A stretch of DNA of 64,000 bases. Origin: Datisca glomerata (lineage: Eukaryota; Streptophyta; Magnoliopsida; Cucurbitales; Datiscaceae). The position numbers and the translations under genes are program-made. The stretch is from contig QANY01000156.1 in NCBI GenBank assembly GCA_003255025.1, positions 48,398 to 112,397 of the forward strand, in the 5' to 3' direction. Under the pieces are notes generated by a model, which saw nothing but the letters and a program-made list of their open reading frames with translations, was not told the DNA's origin and ran no database searches. Numbering within the stretch: position 1 is the first letter of the stretch; each line of letters opens with the position of its first letter. Positions 12,560-23,669 of the stretch are shown piece by piece.

Positions 12560-12670
12560 CTCCCTTTCTCTCTCTTCTTTTTTTCACCTTCCCTCTTTTT
12601 TCTTTTTCTCTTCTTTTTTTCTCAGGAAACCTTTCACTCCTTCAATTTTGTTTCCTTTACATTTTTCTTT
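12560..12670 (+). repeat. Polypyrimidine tract
   Basis: A long run of C/T (CTTTCTCTCTCTTC followed by T-rich blocks) at the start of the left-arm segment that lacks a collinear mirror. Confidence 0.8.
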
Positions 12671-12839
12671 TGTTATAGGATCGATTGATAATCCTATATA
12701 TATAAGTTTTCAAGCTTATCATGATGGGATTTCGTAAGATCTAAAAAATATTGTTTTAAGAAATTCAAAAAGCTTAGTTAATGATTGATTTTTTCAAGAT
12801 TTCCAAACTTTTGGAATGATTATTTATCTTCATCTTAGT

Positions 12840-13496
12840 TAAGAAATCTGAGACTCTCATTTCTCAGGTAGAGCCCACATTAAACCCAAACTGAGAACTC
12901 CTCCGTGACCGAAGTCACCATGATGACTGAGGCACGCTCCACGACTAGATCGATGGACACGACCCCACCTATACGTACACTACCGAGGTGACACGGATGA
13001 TAAGGTAATCTCATATCAAGAATCATGGCTACTCGAGATAGCCAATATCATTTTCCTGTCACAGTAAGTTACAATAATCAGTCATACAAAGAAAAGATAG
13101 GCACACATCAAATCTAGCAGGCAATCTCAATGGTTGTTAATGAAGATGAGATGATAACCAAAATATTCTGATCAGAGAATATTCTCCATGAATATCTCCA
13201 TTCATTATTAGAATAAAGAAGAATATACACTAAACCTGGACGTTTGAATAATATAAAAAGTCATTATAAATATATGATGATCCTCATTAAATGGTAAGCA
13301 ATTCTCTATATCGCTAATATTATTTTAAACACTCTATTGATTTGATCATCAGACTGTATTAGGTGGGGCATCCCCCGGTGCCCTACCTACTACTTTCACG
13401 ATCGTTCTTGAATTTTACAGACTCCTGGCCAAATCACTGAGAGATGCATGGTGGACTCATCGACAGTCGATGCAGACATATTTTTTTGCATCAAAG
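12840..13496 (+). mobile_element. Ty3/gypsy (Tat-like) LTR, 5' boundary uncertain
   Basis: The 3' part has hallmarks of plant Tat/RIRE2-type LTRs: GGTGGGGCATCCCCCGGTG, then CCAAATCACTGAGAGATGC, ending just before TTTGGCGCCGTCTGTGAG. The start is not defined; a GC-richer part (12,880-13,000) may be LTR or older flank. It lies in the left-arm segment without a collinear mirror. Confidence 0.6.
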
Positions 13497-13498
13497 TT

Positions 13499-13516
13499 TG
13501 GCGCCGTCTGTGAGAA
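13499..13516 (+). other. Ty3/gypsy primer binding site
   Basis: TGGCGCCGTCTGTGAGAA directly follows the LTR and is the conserved site at which many plant Ty3/gypsy elements prime reverse transcription from a host tRNA. Confidence 0.75.
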
Positions 13517-13611
13517 CGAGGATCTCCCTTTTACAAATTGATCAAAAATTTTATCAACCATCGTGATCGTCGCTTCAACGGTGAAACGATCCTTGAATAT
13601 GAGTTGGGTAA

Positions 13612-13811
13612 TGCAAAAAATCATTATAAATATATGATGATCCTCATTAAATGGAAAGTAATTCTCCATATTGCTAATATTATTTTAAACACTCTGGCCT
13701 TGCCTATTGCTTTCACAATCGTTCTTGATTTTTACAGACCCCTAGGTGAATCACCGAGCGACACGTGGCCGACTCCTACACAGTCTATGCTGGCATATTT
13801 TTTGCATCAAT
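13612..13811 (+). mobile_element. Second, shortened copy of the Ty3/gypsy LTR
   Basis: It repeats 13,250-13,340 nearly exactly (TCATTATAAATATATGATGA onward), skips about 60 bases including the GGGGCATCCCC block, then repeats the LTR end (ACAGACCCCTAGGTGAATCA to TTTTTTGCATCAA). The gap between copies is only about 115 bases and includes the primer site, so almost all internal sequence is gone. Confidence 0.75.
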
Positions 13812-13839
13812 AATTATAATATTGAATTCTCCAATATAA

Positions 13840-14275
13840 TTACAATTAGAAGAAAAGTATAAGTAACCATACAACTAACAACCAAAGCCATTTTCTATAA
13901 ATTCATTATACGACCCCAAAAATTCATAATAGCGTACATCTCATGCATAGTTCCTCTCCATCATGCATAAAAGAAAAAATTAATTTTATTTTTAATTGTT
14001 ATAGTCTCATGGTATTAAATCAATATGTCAAATAGCAAGCTCTAATACTAATTTTTTTCGGGAAATTCCGATACTAATTATTGATTTTGCCAATCAAATC
14101 AAGGTCACAGCCAAAGCATTTGCCTTTCCGTTAGGTTTTAGTTGCATAATATTTTTAAACTTATGGATAGTTATAACTAAAGATATATTAGTTTAGTACA
14201 TAAATAATAAATTAACTTTTGAAGAGTTCATGTCATAGATTTCTCTAACTCTTTAAGAAATATCTAAGTTCTTAG
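13840..14275. repeat. Flank repeat shared with 27,550-27,985 (inverted)
   Basis: Reverse complement of 27,550-27,985; its first 90 bases also match 18,130-18,225. A GCTCTAATACTAA motif near 14,039 is a decayed antisense copy of the iMet primer site (GCTCTGATACCA). In both places the repeat borders the same copia LTR, so a block of repeat plus LTR was duplicated. Confidence 0.75.
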
Positions 14276-15290
14276 TGTTTGAAAACGAGTATTTTGTACA
14301 CCATTTTTGTGGATCAATTTTGGATAAATTTTTTGATGAGACCCACTACGTAAAAGTATAAGGTATTCAGATATTTGAGTCCTCCCTTGCAAGAACATCA
14401 AAATTGACTATTAATTTATCAAATTGGTTTTGGAATAAATAGAAATTATCTCTCAAAGTGAACTAAATGAAAATAAAAAAATATGTGAAAGTTGTAGAAA
14501 TTTCACATTAGAAATGGAGAAAATGTTGGAGTGGTATATATAGAGATGATTGTATCAAGGGGGATAACTTGAGAAACTTAAAGGCTCTCTCTATATGTGC
14601 CACCTCTATATGGGCCAATGTGTTGTCTTTTGCTCTAAATTTATTTTCCATTCTCATAGAAAGCCCAAAAGACATAGAATTTGGAATATTCTTTGTAGTT
14701 TAAGGCCAAAAACATTTTTATCTTACAATTTAATAGAAAAATATTTTTGAACTTATTTTGGTTATATAGCCTTTTAATGAGTTAAATATCCTTTATGACT
14801 CCTCCCCCCTTGGGTACTATAAAAGGAGGCCTTCCCCTCCTTATTTTCACATGAAAGAAGCATTCTAACTCAAATTTTCTCTCAATTTTTTTAGTCTCTA
14901 CATTTTTTGTAGCTTTTTCTTTTATTTTTCTTGGTTCAGTTTTTGGTTCAGTCCAGGTTCAAATTTGGAATTGGTCTAGTTTAGTTTATTTTTAGTTCCG
15001 TCAATAGTTTGGTTTTTTTGTCCAAGTCTTGTTTTTGTGACGTTACTCTGGTGGCAAACTTAATTCGATCAAGGTGGTGAAGTTGGGTGCTCCTAAACTG
15101 CATCAAACCATTTAATCTTGGGAAACAGACGTTGTTATCAACCTTAGTACCATAAGTGAGATGGTGTAACTATTTTAAGAAAACTGTGCAAACATGATTG
15201 TTTGATTTCTCATTATACTATTACTCTATTCGATTTATTTAACGTTCGTATTTTCTTTATTTACATATTAGTTTTATAAAAAGTTTCCAA
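14276..15290 (+). mobile_element. Copia LTR (plus), same family as 20,510-27,544
   Basis: Begins TGTTTGAAAACGAGTATTTT and follows the reverse complement of the LTRs at 20,510-21,588 and 26,523-27,544 through GAGACCCACTACGTAAAAGT, a promoter box and CTCATTATACTATTACTCTA. The 3' end is degraded (last recognisable bases near TTTCCAA, 15,290). No internal region follows, so it is solo or truncated. Confidence 0.8.
14818..14826 (+). promoter_or_regulatory. TATA box of the copia LTR
   Basis: TATAAAAGG followed by a C/T-rich leader; the same box is on the minus strand at 21,037-21,045 in a related LTR. Confidence 0.65.
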
Positions 15291-15314
15291 TTAGTAATTT
15301 CTAATAATATTTTG

Positions 15315-16050
15315 TAAGAATAATGTACACAAAGACTAATTTTAAGATTTTTTATGTACAGGGAATAATAACTATTTAATTTTTAATTTTTCTTTGTAAT
15401 TGAATTGTAAATTTTATATTATATAATATTTATGTTATTAGTAACATTAAAATTTATGTAAATGAATTAAAGAAGACCTTAAAATATTTGTCAAAAATCT
15501 AATAACGATGTAATCATTTCTCAGAGATATGACAAAGTTATAAAAATAAAGTCATTTTCTATAATGTTTAAAACAGTGTTTTATTATATAATTCCAAAAA
15601 TCTGATTTTGAATTATACACATCTAACATTATGTATACTATGTTCTAGCACCAAAACTTCTAATATATATATAATATCTAAGTTATATATTCCATCATTG
15701 CTAATGAGTCATTAGGTTACTATTTTTTATATAATGTGCAATGCATGTTGTTTTGAAAGGGTTTCATGTTATTAACCAAAGAGTTTGATTTGATATTTTA
15801 TTTAATTCAATGTATAATATAAATTTAATTTCATAAATATTAAAATTTAATACATTTTATATTAATTTATAAAAAAATAAATAATTATTCTTATATTTTT
15901 TCGATGTTATTGGTGAATTAATAAAAAAATTAGATTTATTATGTGTAACGCACAAAGAACAAAGTGCAAGCTCGAATGTAAGAAACAATCTAGAGGCTAA
16001 CTCCATTGAAGCTATGTGTGCTTCCATACTACTGTAATAAAAGCGGCTTA
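15315..16050. repeat. Direct repeat, copy 1
   Basis: About 730 bases repeated in the same orientation at 16,200-16,935. Both start AAGAATAATGTACACAAAGA and end with GCACAAAG...ACAAAGT, then AGCAATCTAGAG-like sequence and GTGCTTCCAT. They could be LTRs of a short element or a local duplication; I see no primer site between them. The right arm keeps only the last part of copy 1. Confidence 0.75.
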
Positions 16051-16199
16051 GAGGGGAGAAACTTTTGATTTCCCCTTTTACCCTTTAAGCCCGTTTAAAA
16101 CATTAAATAAATTGGATACTTCACCAATTTTTCATTGACTTTATTTAGATAATAAATTTTATTAATAGTTTCAAATTAAATATTTGTTATAAAATTGGT

Positions 16200-16935
16200 T
16201 AAGAATAATGTACACAAAGACCGCTTTTTAGATTTTTTATGTACAAAGAATAATAAATTTTTAATTTTTCAGATTTCTTTGTTACTGAACTATAAACTTT
16301 ATATTATGTAATATTTATGTTATTAGTAACATTAAAAATTAAATAAATTAATGTAAAGAAGACATTAAAATATTTTCAAAAATCTAATAACGATGTAATC
16401 ATTTTTTAGAAATGTGACAAAGTTATAAAAATAAAATCATTTCTATAATATTTAAAAAACAGTGTTATATTTTATAATTCCAAGCATTTGATTTTTAATT
16501 ATACACATCTTACTTTATGTATACTATGTTCCAGCACCAAAAATTCTAATATATATAATATCTAAGTTATATATTCCATCATTTCTAGTCATTAGGTTAC
16601 TCGTTTTATATATAATTTGTAATCCATGTTCTTTCAAGAGGCTTTCATATTATTAACTAGAGAGCTTGATTTGATAATTTATTTAATTCAATGTACAATA
16701 TAAATTTAATTTCATAATTATTAAAATTTAATATATTTCCTCTTAGTTTGTAAAAAAATTAATTATGCTTATATTTTTTCTATGTTATTAGTGAACTAAC
16801 AAAAAAAATTGGACTTGCAATGCACAAAGGACAAAGTACAAGCTCAAAGGCAAGAAGCAATCTAGAGTCTAACTCCATTGGAGCTACGTGTGCTTCCATG
16901 CTTGGTGTAATAAATGCCTACATGCCGCTCTCTCG
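16200..16935. repeat. Direct repeat, copy 2
   Basis: Second copy of the block above. Its mirror is about 29,210-29,945. The frame 16,820-17,014 across its end shows no known domain. Confidence 0.75.
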
Positions 16936-17039
16936 CTCCCTCCATTCTTTACATGCTTTCCTTTACTTAGCCCATGCTGAGACTCAAGGGATGAACTCCC
17001 AAGCATACTTCTAATTCGAAGCATCAAGCCATATTAGTA

Positions 17040-18225
17040 CAATTATTCAACCATTTTTCATGTTTTAATTCTACTTATTTTTATTAATCTTATTTACACT
17101 CAAATCTTGATCATTTAGCCGTGAGAAGGACTAATGGTCATTTTCGAATGAGCCCATTCCTTAAAATGGTTTGAATCCTTAATTTACAGTAATTCGTTGA
17201 CCGTAGTTCTCTAAATTTAGTTTTCATCATCTTCATCACGCGCACAGTAGTTCGAACATTGCCTATTATCCACAAATAAGTCCAAGAGTCTAATATCATA
17301 CCGAGGAGGGATTAAGGACCATTTTCAAACAAGGTCATTCTGTAAAATGATTGGAATTCATTAATTAACATGACAGTAATTCAGATACTTCACAATAATC
17401 CATATTTAGTTTTCATCATCTTCCTCGTGCATACAATGATCCAAACGCAACACAGTAATCCAGAGACAAGCTCAATTTGATATGGAACTCAACATTTAAT
17501 TATGTAGGGATCACAAACCTTCTACTAGAAAGCCTAACCTACAGAAGTGCCCTAGATGGACACATTAAAACCACTTGTCCAATACACCAAAAGGGAGCGT
17601 TATACTTATCAACCTAATCTAATTAAATTAACATTAGCGCATTTTATGATATCTCTTAAAATATTTTTGGATAAAAATAAATGAGATTGAGTGTACGTCG
17701 TGTCATAATGATATGAGTAGAGAATTTTTATGACATATGGTAATTTATATGCCTGGACATATTCAATATCAAAATAAAACATAATATACGACCAATAAAA
17801 CTGAAATATAATTTGAACAGGTCCTTTGGATATTAAAATTAAAAGTAAGACAAAAATAAAATTACAAGTTTGCCTTCTTGTCCTCATGATTTTTTTTCAA
17901 ACTCACATTCTTGTCCTCGTGATGAGCTTCAACTAAATTCAGCTCCGGATATCATTAGAAAGTGAAATTTTGAACCTATTGACTAAGAATCTGATGGTCC
18001 CAAAGGCCATTACGAAGTCAAGTTTGCGACCCAGCCACAACTTGTAGTGGGCGCTGCAGGCAATGCCCAACCCACATGCCACAATGGTTAGGTGTCTGTT
18101 AGCTGAGCCACATGCCACAATTGTAATTAGGATTTATAATTACAATTAGAAGAAACGTATAAGTAAAGATACAACTAACAACCAAAGCCATTTTCCATAC
18201 ATTCATCATACGACCCAACAAATTC
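17040..18225. other. Arm DNA with a diverged ~190-base tandem duplication
   Basis: TTTAGTTTTCATCATCTTC occurs near 17,217 and again near 17,403, with similar flanks (GGTCATTTTCGAATGAGCCC versus GGACCATTTTCAAACAAGGT). The rest shows no gene; the frame 17,609-17,887 (minus) has no recognisable domain. Mirrored at about 27,880-29,100. Confidence 0.6.
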
Positions 18226-19415
18226 ATATTGAGTTCAAATTTATAATACGATTATAAATTGACCACTCACTAGTGAATTAATGGTACTTAAAGATCAAGA
18301 GGTAGTTAGAAAGGTAAAATTGTAATTTTGATCAGCTCTAATTTACGAACCAATAATTGGGAGACATAACTATATGAAGTGATTATATCAATGGACTACA
18401 CGAAAATACTCAGTCAATATATTTTGTAATTACTAAGAGTGTAATTCCATATTTATATTGGAGTAGTAACGGAATTTATAAATAAGATTATTTAATTAAA
18501 GAGTTTAATTAATAACCTGATTTATTGGAGTTTAGAATTATGGGTCTAGGGTCTCTAAGTCATCTCTGTACTACACAGTCTAGGATGTGAATATTTCAAG
18601 ACATGAGAAAAGGACAAACTTGCGATAAGAATTAAATTTCTAGGGTAAATATATAATTATGAGATAATTATATTTAATTAGTTAATTAAAGATTAATAAA
18701 TTAATTTATCATTAAATAATTTTATTGATTACTTTTGTGTTGGTCGATAAGTGAGACATAATATTTGATTTCTGAAATTTAATAATATTAAATAATTATG
18801 ACATAATGATTTGATTTGATTTATCTAATCTGTTAATTAACTGATATAGTAATTGATTGGGGGACCGAAAATGTTAATTTTAATTTAATTGATATCTAGA
18901 TATTTATTCGATTAAAATTCATAATAAATTTGGGAAATTGTCATGTGGCATATTAGACTGCCACATCTCAATCACTGATTTTGAATCAGGGATTGATATG
19001 GACTACTGTAGTGCAACATGGTATTATAGTAGACACGTGGCACACTGTAGTGCCTCACGACACTACAGTGGTAGTGTGAGTCATCAGTGTCGTGAGGCAC
19101 TGTGGCTCTTCACAACACACTGTAATGTTGTGTGGCACTGTAGTGCTCTTCAATTGTAGTGTGTCCCACTACAATAGCACATTTGTAATTAATTTATTAT
19201 TTTTTAATTCTCTAAAATTTTGATTAGCCTTGATCTAGAAGAAAGATATAGATATTATTCTATTGGCTTCAGAGTATGCATTAATGTGATTAAAGGTTAA
19301 TCAAAAAGCTCTGCAAGTTTTCTGAATTTTCTCTCAGATTTTTGTCTCACAATAGTCATTCTCCAAATTTCTAAATCTCATGTGTTGAGTACATGTAGAG
19401 ACAAAAAAATATCTT
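18225..19415 (+). mobile_element. Copia LTR fragment (long-LTR family), plus strand
   Basis: Reverse complement of much of the LTR at 46,927-48,485 and a diverged copy of 59,010-60,000 in the complete LTR 58,782-60,378. Shared landmarks are the TTAATTAATAA-rich core, GACATGAGAAAAGGAC, the CACTGTAGTG cluster and TGTGTTGAG-ACAT-TAGAGAC near the end. It lacks the last part and the primer site and runs into pararetrovirus sequence. Confidence 0.8.
18990..19175. repeat. Cluster of CACTGTAGTG palindromes in LTR
   Basis: Many copies of CACTGTAGTG/CACTACAGTG and half-sites. A perfect 14-base inverted repeat, GTGCCTCACGACAC (19,050-19,063) with GTGTCGTGAGGCAC (19,087-19,100), could fold into a hairpin. 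Equivalent clusters lie at 47,515-47,630 and 59,520-59,680. Confidence 0.8.
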
Positions 19416-19429
19416 TATTTTATTCATTT

Positions 19430-20040
19430 TGTCAAATCCCAGATTTTATGTCAAACTTAAATGATACAATAGTATCTTCAAATCTCTTGATTAAATTCAT
19501 TTTGTTTGGTATTGTATATCTTATCCATTCTAAAACATTGTTAAGAGGCTCGTAATTGATTACTAAACGAGGAACTCTTCGTGCAAAGATTTGTTTTTTA
19601 AGAGCAGGATTTTGAAGATGTTCTTCAATTCTCTTGAATTTTATTTCTTCTTGTAAAAAATACAGTTGTTTTTCTATACAAGAAATCAATTTGATGGATT
19701 TAAAAATTGATTTTTCCTTTAAATTTTTTAATTTCTCATTGTGGAAAAAAGAAAGGAATTTAAATATTACAGGTTCATCCATGGGATAAGTAACTATCAC
19801 ATCATAATATGTGGTAAAAAGATACAACAGAGAAATGAATGGTAAACCCAAAAAATTTTATTAGTCATATTTTTTACAAAGACAAATGATGTTTTGAAAC
19901 ATATATTGTCTTAAAGTACTTGGTAGGAATGAGTCCTTCCTGCATACAATTTAAATCTGCTCCTGAATCAACAAGAGACATTGTGGTACATCAAAATCTA
20001 TAATTATAATCTTGACCATTATGTGCCATTTTTTGATTTG
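19430..20040 (-). pseudogene. Endogenous pararetrovirus (Caulimoviridae) protease-RT fragment
   Basis: The minus strand first encodes an aspartic protease segment (about 19,870-19,985) with the motif LVDSGADLNCMQEGLIPTKY. After a stop comes the 19,432-19,851 frame (139 codons), whose C-terminal end reads like the start of a caulimovirid reverse transcriptase (PRLVINYEPLNNVLEWI, then IPNK and FKFDIKSG). The VINY/IPNK combination favours Caulimoviridae over Ty3/gypsy. The stretch between protease and RT is shorter than expected, implying an internal deletion. The RT stops before its catalytic box, where a copia LTR end begins, and no movement or coat region is visible. This is an old, inactive integrated copy. 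Exact genus is uncertain. Confidence 0.75.
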
Positions 20041-20139
20041 ATATGATTAAGAATTTGGAAAAAATTTCTCCAAATTCCCTTTCAATACTCCCTTTTTTAA
20101 AGATTCATTACATGAATTTTCCATAAAAAATCATGTAAT

Positions 20140-20505
20140 GTGTATCACTTAAGATGAGTTTTTCTTAGAACAGTCTTAGAAATTGATTTCAAGTTACTTT
20201 TGAAGAGGTGTACTAGATGAAGTTTTTAAGGCATTTTTAGAGTGTCTTTAAAATTCTATGTTGTATAACATAAAGAAATTATAATTCACAAAGTTGAAAT
20301 TCTATGTTGTATTATATAAAGAAATTATATGACATCGTACACATGATATTTTAAAAAGCATGAAATTTTGCATTTGCAGGTGGAGGAGGTAGGAAATATA
20401 ATGAGGGAAAGCCATGATTGAATGATACCACTATTTCTGTTCTTGATGACTTTCCCCTTGAAATTGCAAGATCGTGATGTGTTCGGGATCGTTTTAGGAT
20501 TGCAC
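20140..20505 (+). repeat. Diverged copy of arm sequence 11,830-12,170
   Basis: Same-strand relative of the palindrome arm (GGTGGAGGAGGTAGGAAATA, AAGCCATGATTGAATGAT). It sits between the pararetrovirus fragment and the copia LTR, and has clearly diverged more than the two arms from each other. Confidence 0.65.
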
Positions 20506-20509
20506 TGAG

Positions 20510-21588
20510 TGTTGGAAATAATGTATTGCATTACAAGATTAAATGAAAATAGTAATAATACAACAATTATGTAACAATTACATTAGGTAAATAAGATAAT
20601 TATTAATAACAATGCAAATACAATAATTACCAAATGTAAATAAAGTAAATGCCAACGTTAATATATAGGACAAAATAACAGTATAATGAGAAATCAAGCC
20701 GAGCTCTTTTTGCACAGTTTCGTGAAAATAGTTATGTCACCTCACTTGAAGTACTAAGTTTGATAACGACATCTGTTTCTGAAGGTTTAAGGTAGCTGAA
20801 GAGCACTCCACTTCACCATTGATCGATTTGACTTGTAAGAATTCTACCACCAGAGTAATGATGTAAAAAGAAGATTTGGACTGAAAAATTAAAACAAAAG
20901 CGAAAAAATATCGAACCGGACCGAACTGAACCAAGAAAACTTGAAGAAAAACTAGAAAAAATGTGGTGACCAAGAATTGAGATAAAAAGAGAGCTTGAAT
21001 GCTTCTTTGGTGTGAAACATGAGGAAGGGAATGCCTCCTTTTATACTGCTCATGGGGGAGAGGTGTCATAAAGGGTTTTAACCCATTAAAAGGTCATTTA
21101 ACCAAAATTGATTCCAGAAACGTTTTTTCCCTTAAATTACAAAATAAAAAATGTTTTGCGCCTTAAACTACAAAGAAGATTCCATATTATATGACTTTTG
21201 GGTTTGCTATGAAAACGAAAAATAAATCTGGTGCAAAAGATAACCCACTAACCCATATAGATGTGGCCCATATAGAGAGAGTCTCTAGGCTTATCAAGTT
21301 ATCACCCTTGATACAAGTATCTCTATATATACAACTCCAACCTTTTCTCCCTTTCCAATGTGGTATTTCTACAACTCCCACCTATTTTTTCATTCACATT
21401 TAGCTCACTTTGGAGATAATTTCTCATTCATCCTAAAACTAATTTTGACAAATTAATAGTCGATTTCGATACTCACAAAGGAGAACTCAAATATCTGAAG
21501 ACCTTATACTTTAACGTAGTGGGTCCCATGAAAAAATTTGTTCAAAATTGGTCTACAAAATTGGTGTACAAAATACCCATTTCCAACA
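20510..21588 (-). repeat. 3' LTR of the copia element
   Basis: Bounded by the inverted terminal pair TGTTGGAAAT and ATTTCCAACA. It contains, on the minus strand, TATAAAAGG (21,037-21,045) and a C/T-rich start. Frames 20,737-21,069 and 21,187-21,403 are LTR shadows, not genes. Confidence 0.85.
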
Positions 21589-22540
21589 CGATAGACAAGG
21601 TGTTAGAACTCTACGTTCTGAAACCTGCATAGGATAGGTAGGTTTACCCTTTGAACATCCCTTGTGTAAATATATTTACTTTACTAGCTGACCAGTAGAT
21701 AGGATATCTTAGAACTGTTCGACCTTTTATCTAAACGATGAGATGCTATAAAGAAGACTCATCCCTGACACAGTTCAGTTCTCATGATTATGTTCATTTT
21801 GGTCATGAAAATCCTCCTAGTCATGCAAGAGTTTCGAAAGAATTATTCCCTTACAATTCCTATAGAAGTGGTCACACTTCACTCTCGCATAGGTGATCTC
21901 TTAATTTAAGAGTAAACCCGCATTACTGCGCTCAGATCTCATAGTTTTTTATGCATTAGCTTAACCTAATCTCCAACGGGTATCATTATTTTCATCATAG
22001 GAATGGATAGAAAAAATCTTCATAGTGATCCGACTAAGTTTATACAATTAAGTTGTCCCTTTGAACCTAGATCTAGGGATCTCCACACAATTAGGTTGGA
22101 TGACATGAGCTTTAGTCTCATTCCCATTGATGACTTTTCCACTAACTCTCTATTTAATCCTTTAGTTAATGGATCTACAATGTTATCCTTTGAATTCACA
22201 TTGTGAAGGTGTTAACCCCTCTCAAGAGTAGTTGTCTAATGGCATTATGTCTATGATGAATGTGTCTAGACTTACCATTATACAATTACTATGTGCCCTT
22301 CCAATATCACTTTACCTATTATAGTATATACAGATTGGTGGCACATGGTTTATCCATGTAGGAATATCATCTAGGAAGTGATGTAGCCATTCAGTATACT
22401 CCCAACATTTGTCCAGAGCTATAAGCTCATATTTCATAGTTGATCTAGCTATAACAATATATTTTAAGGATTTTCATTCTATAGCAGCAAAACTTAGTGT
22501 GAAAACACACCCACTACTAGACTTTGTATCTTTCTTATCA
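21589..22540 (-). pseudogene. Decayed RNase H and 3' internal region of copia
   Basis: Between the RT block and the 3' LTR. Translations are broken; this is the expected place of RNase H and the untranslated end. Plus-strand frames 22,003-22,206 and 22,409-22,594 are shadows. Confidence 0.6.
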
Positions 22541-23500
22541 GATATTCAATTTGCATCAATATATCCTTCTAGGACCATTGGATATCTTGAATAGAGTAGT
22601 TCATAACTCTGAGTATATCGTAAGTACCTCAGTACTCTTACAAGGGCTTTCCAATGTTCAACTCTAGGATTACTCGTGAATCTACTTAGTTTACTTACTG
22701 TATAGGCTATATCAGGTCTTGTACAGCTCATCAAGTACATCAGACTACCTATCACTCTAGAGTATTCTACTTGACACTCTCACCTTTATTCTTAGACAAA
22801 TGTACACTTATATCCATCGGTGTTTTTGATTCACCAGTGTCATCTTCGCTAAAATTTCCAAGAATAGAATCAACATAATGAGACTAACTTAAAATAAGTC
22901 CATCCGATGTTCTTTTGGTTTTTATTCCCAATATAACATCAACAAGACCCATGTCCTTCATATCAAATCTATATTTTAACATGTCTTTTATAGATTTGAT
23001 CATCTTATCATTACTTCCAACGATAAGCATGTCATCAGCATACAAGCACACAATGACATATCCATTTTGTGTGTCTTTAACATAGATACATTTATCATAT
23101 TCATTGATTTTGATTCCAATTGACATTGTGTGACTGTCAAATTTCTCATGCCATTTTTTGTGTTTGTTTCAAACCATACAATGATTTGACCAATTTAAAG
23201 AGTTTCTTCCATTGCCTGGGAGTAGAAAATCATTCAGATTGTTTCATGTAGATTTCTTCCTCTAAATATCCATTTAGAAAGATTGTTTTCACATCCATTT
23301 GATGTATTTCAAGATTTTGTAAAGTTGTAATTGCAAGTATTATCCTAATGGAGTTTATTCTCGACATAGGAGAATATGTAATAAAATAACCAAGACATTT
23401 CTTCTGTGTATAGCCTTTAATTATTAGTCTAGCCTTGTATTTATCAATTGATCCATCGACTTTTATTTTTCATTTGAAAATCCTCTTGGAATCCAAAGGT
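22540..23500 (-). pseudogene. Copia reverse transcriptase and RNase H start
   Basis: In order on the minus strand: KARLIIKGYTQKKCLGYF; MDVKTIFLNGYLEEEIYM; LVKSLYGLKQTQKKWHEKFD; the catalytic LYADDMLIVG (YADD at 23,031-23,042); then [20 protein letters not shown] and [15 protein letters not shown], which lead into RNase H. The order and spacing are those of plant copia RT. Stops and frameshifts separate the parts. RNase H itself is largely unreadable towards 22,000. Confidence 0.88.
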
Positions 23501-23669
23501 TTACAACTAGGTGGAAGATCCACTAGTTCCTAAGTATGATTTTGCAAAATGGAATCAATTTCACTCTTAATGGCCTCTTTACAAAAAGGACATTCATTAG
23601 AGTTTACAGCTTCATTAAAATTTCTTGGTTCACTTTCAATCATATAGGTTAGAAAATCGGGACCAAAAG

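Larger units (their letters stand above)
1..18225 (+). repeat. Left arm of giant imperfect inverted repeat
   Basis: This block recurs reverse-complemented at about 27,880-46,763. Paired positions add up to about 46,760 at the outer ends, 46,340 around 5.4-8.5 kb, 46,369 around 11.5 kb, 46,400 at 12,506 and 46,130 for 15,943-18,120, so the arms are collinear apart from indels. Comparing 5,440-5,650 with its mate by eye I saw one mismatch in about 210 bases; other parts, such as the outer leader, differ more. The 12,507-15,942 part has no collinear counterpart in the other arm. The left arm runs into a copia LTR at 18,225. The outer end lies off the window, so arm length is a minimum. Confidence 0.9.

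Noticed and set aside
17609..17887. 92-codon minus frame as a membrane protein
   Set aside because: Hydrophobic residues follow from AT-rich codons; no motif, and stops interrupt the corresponding frame in the right arm.
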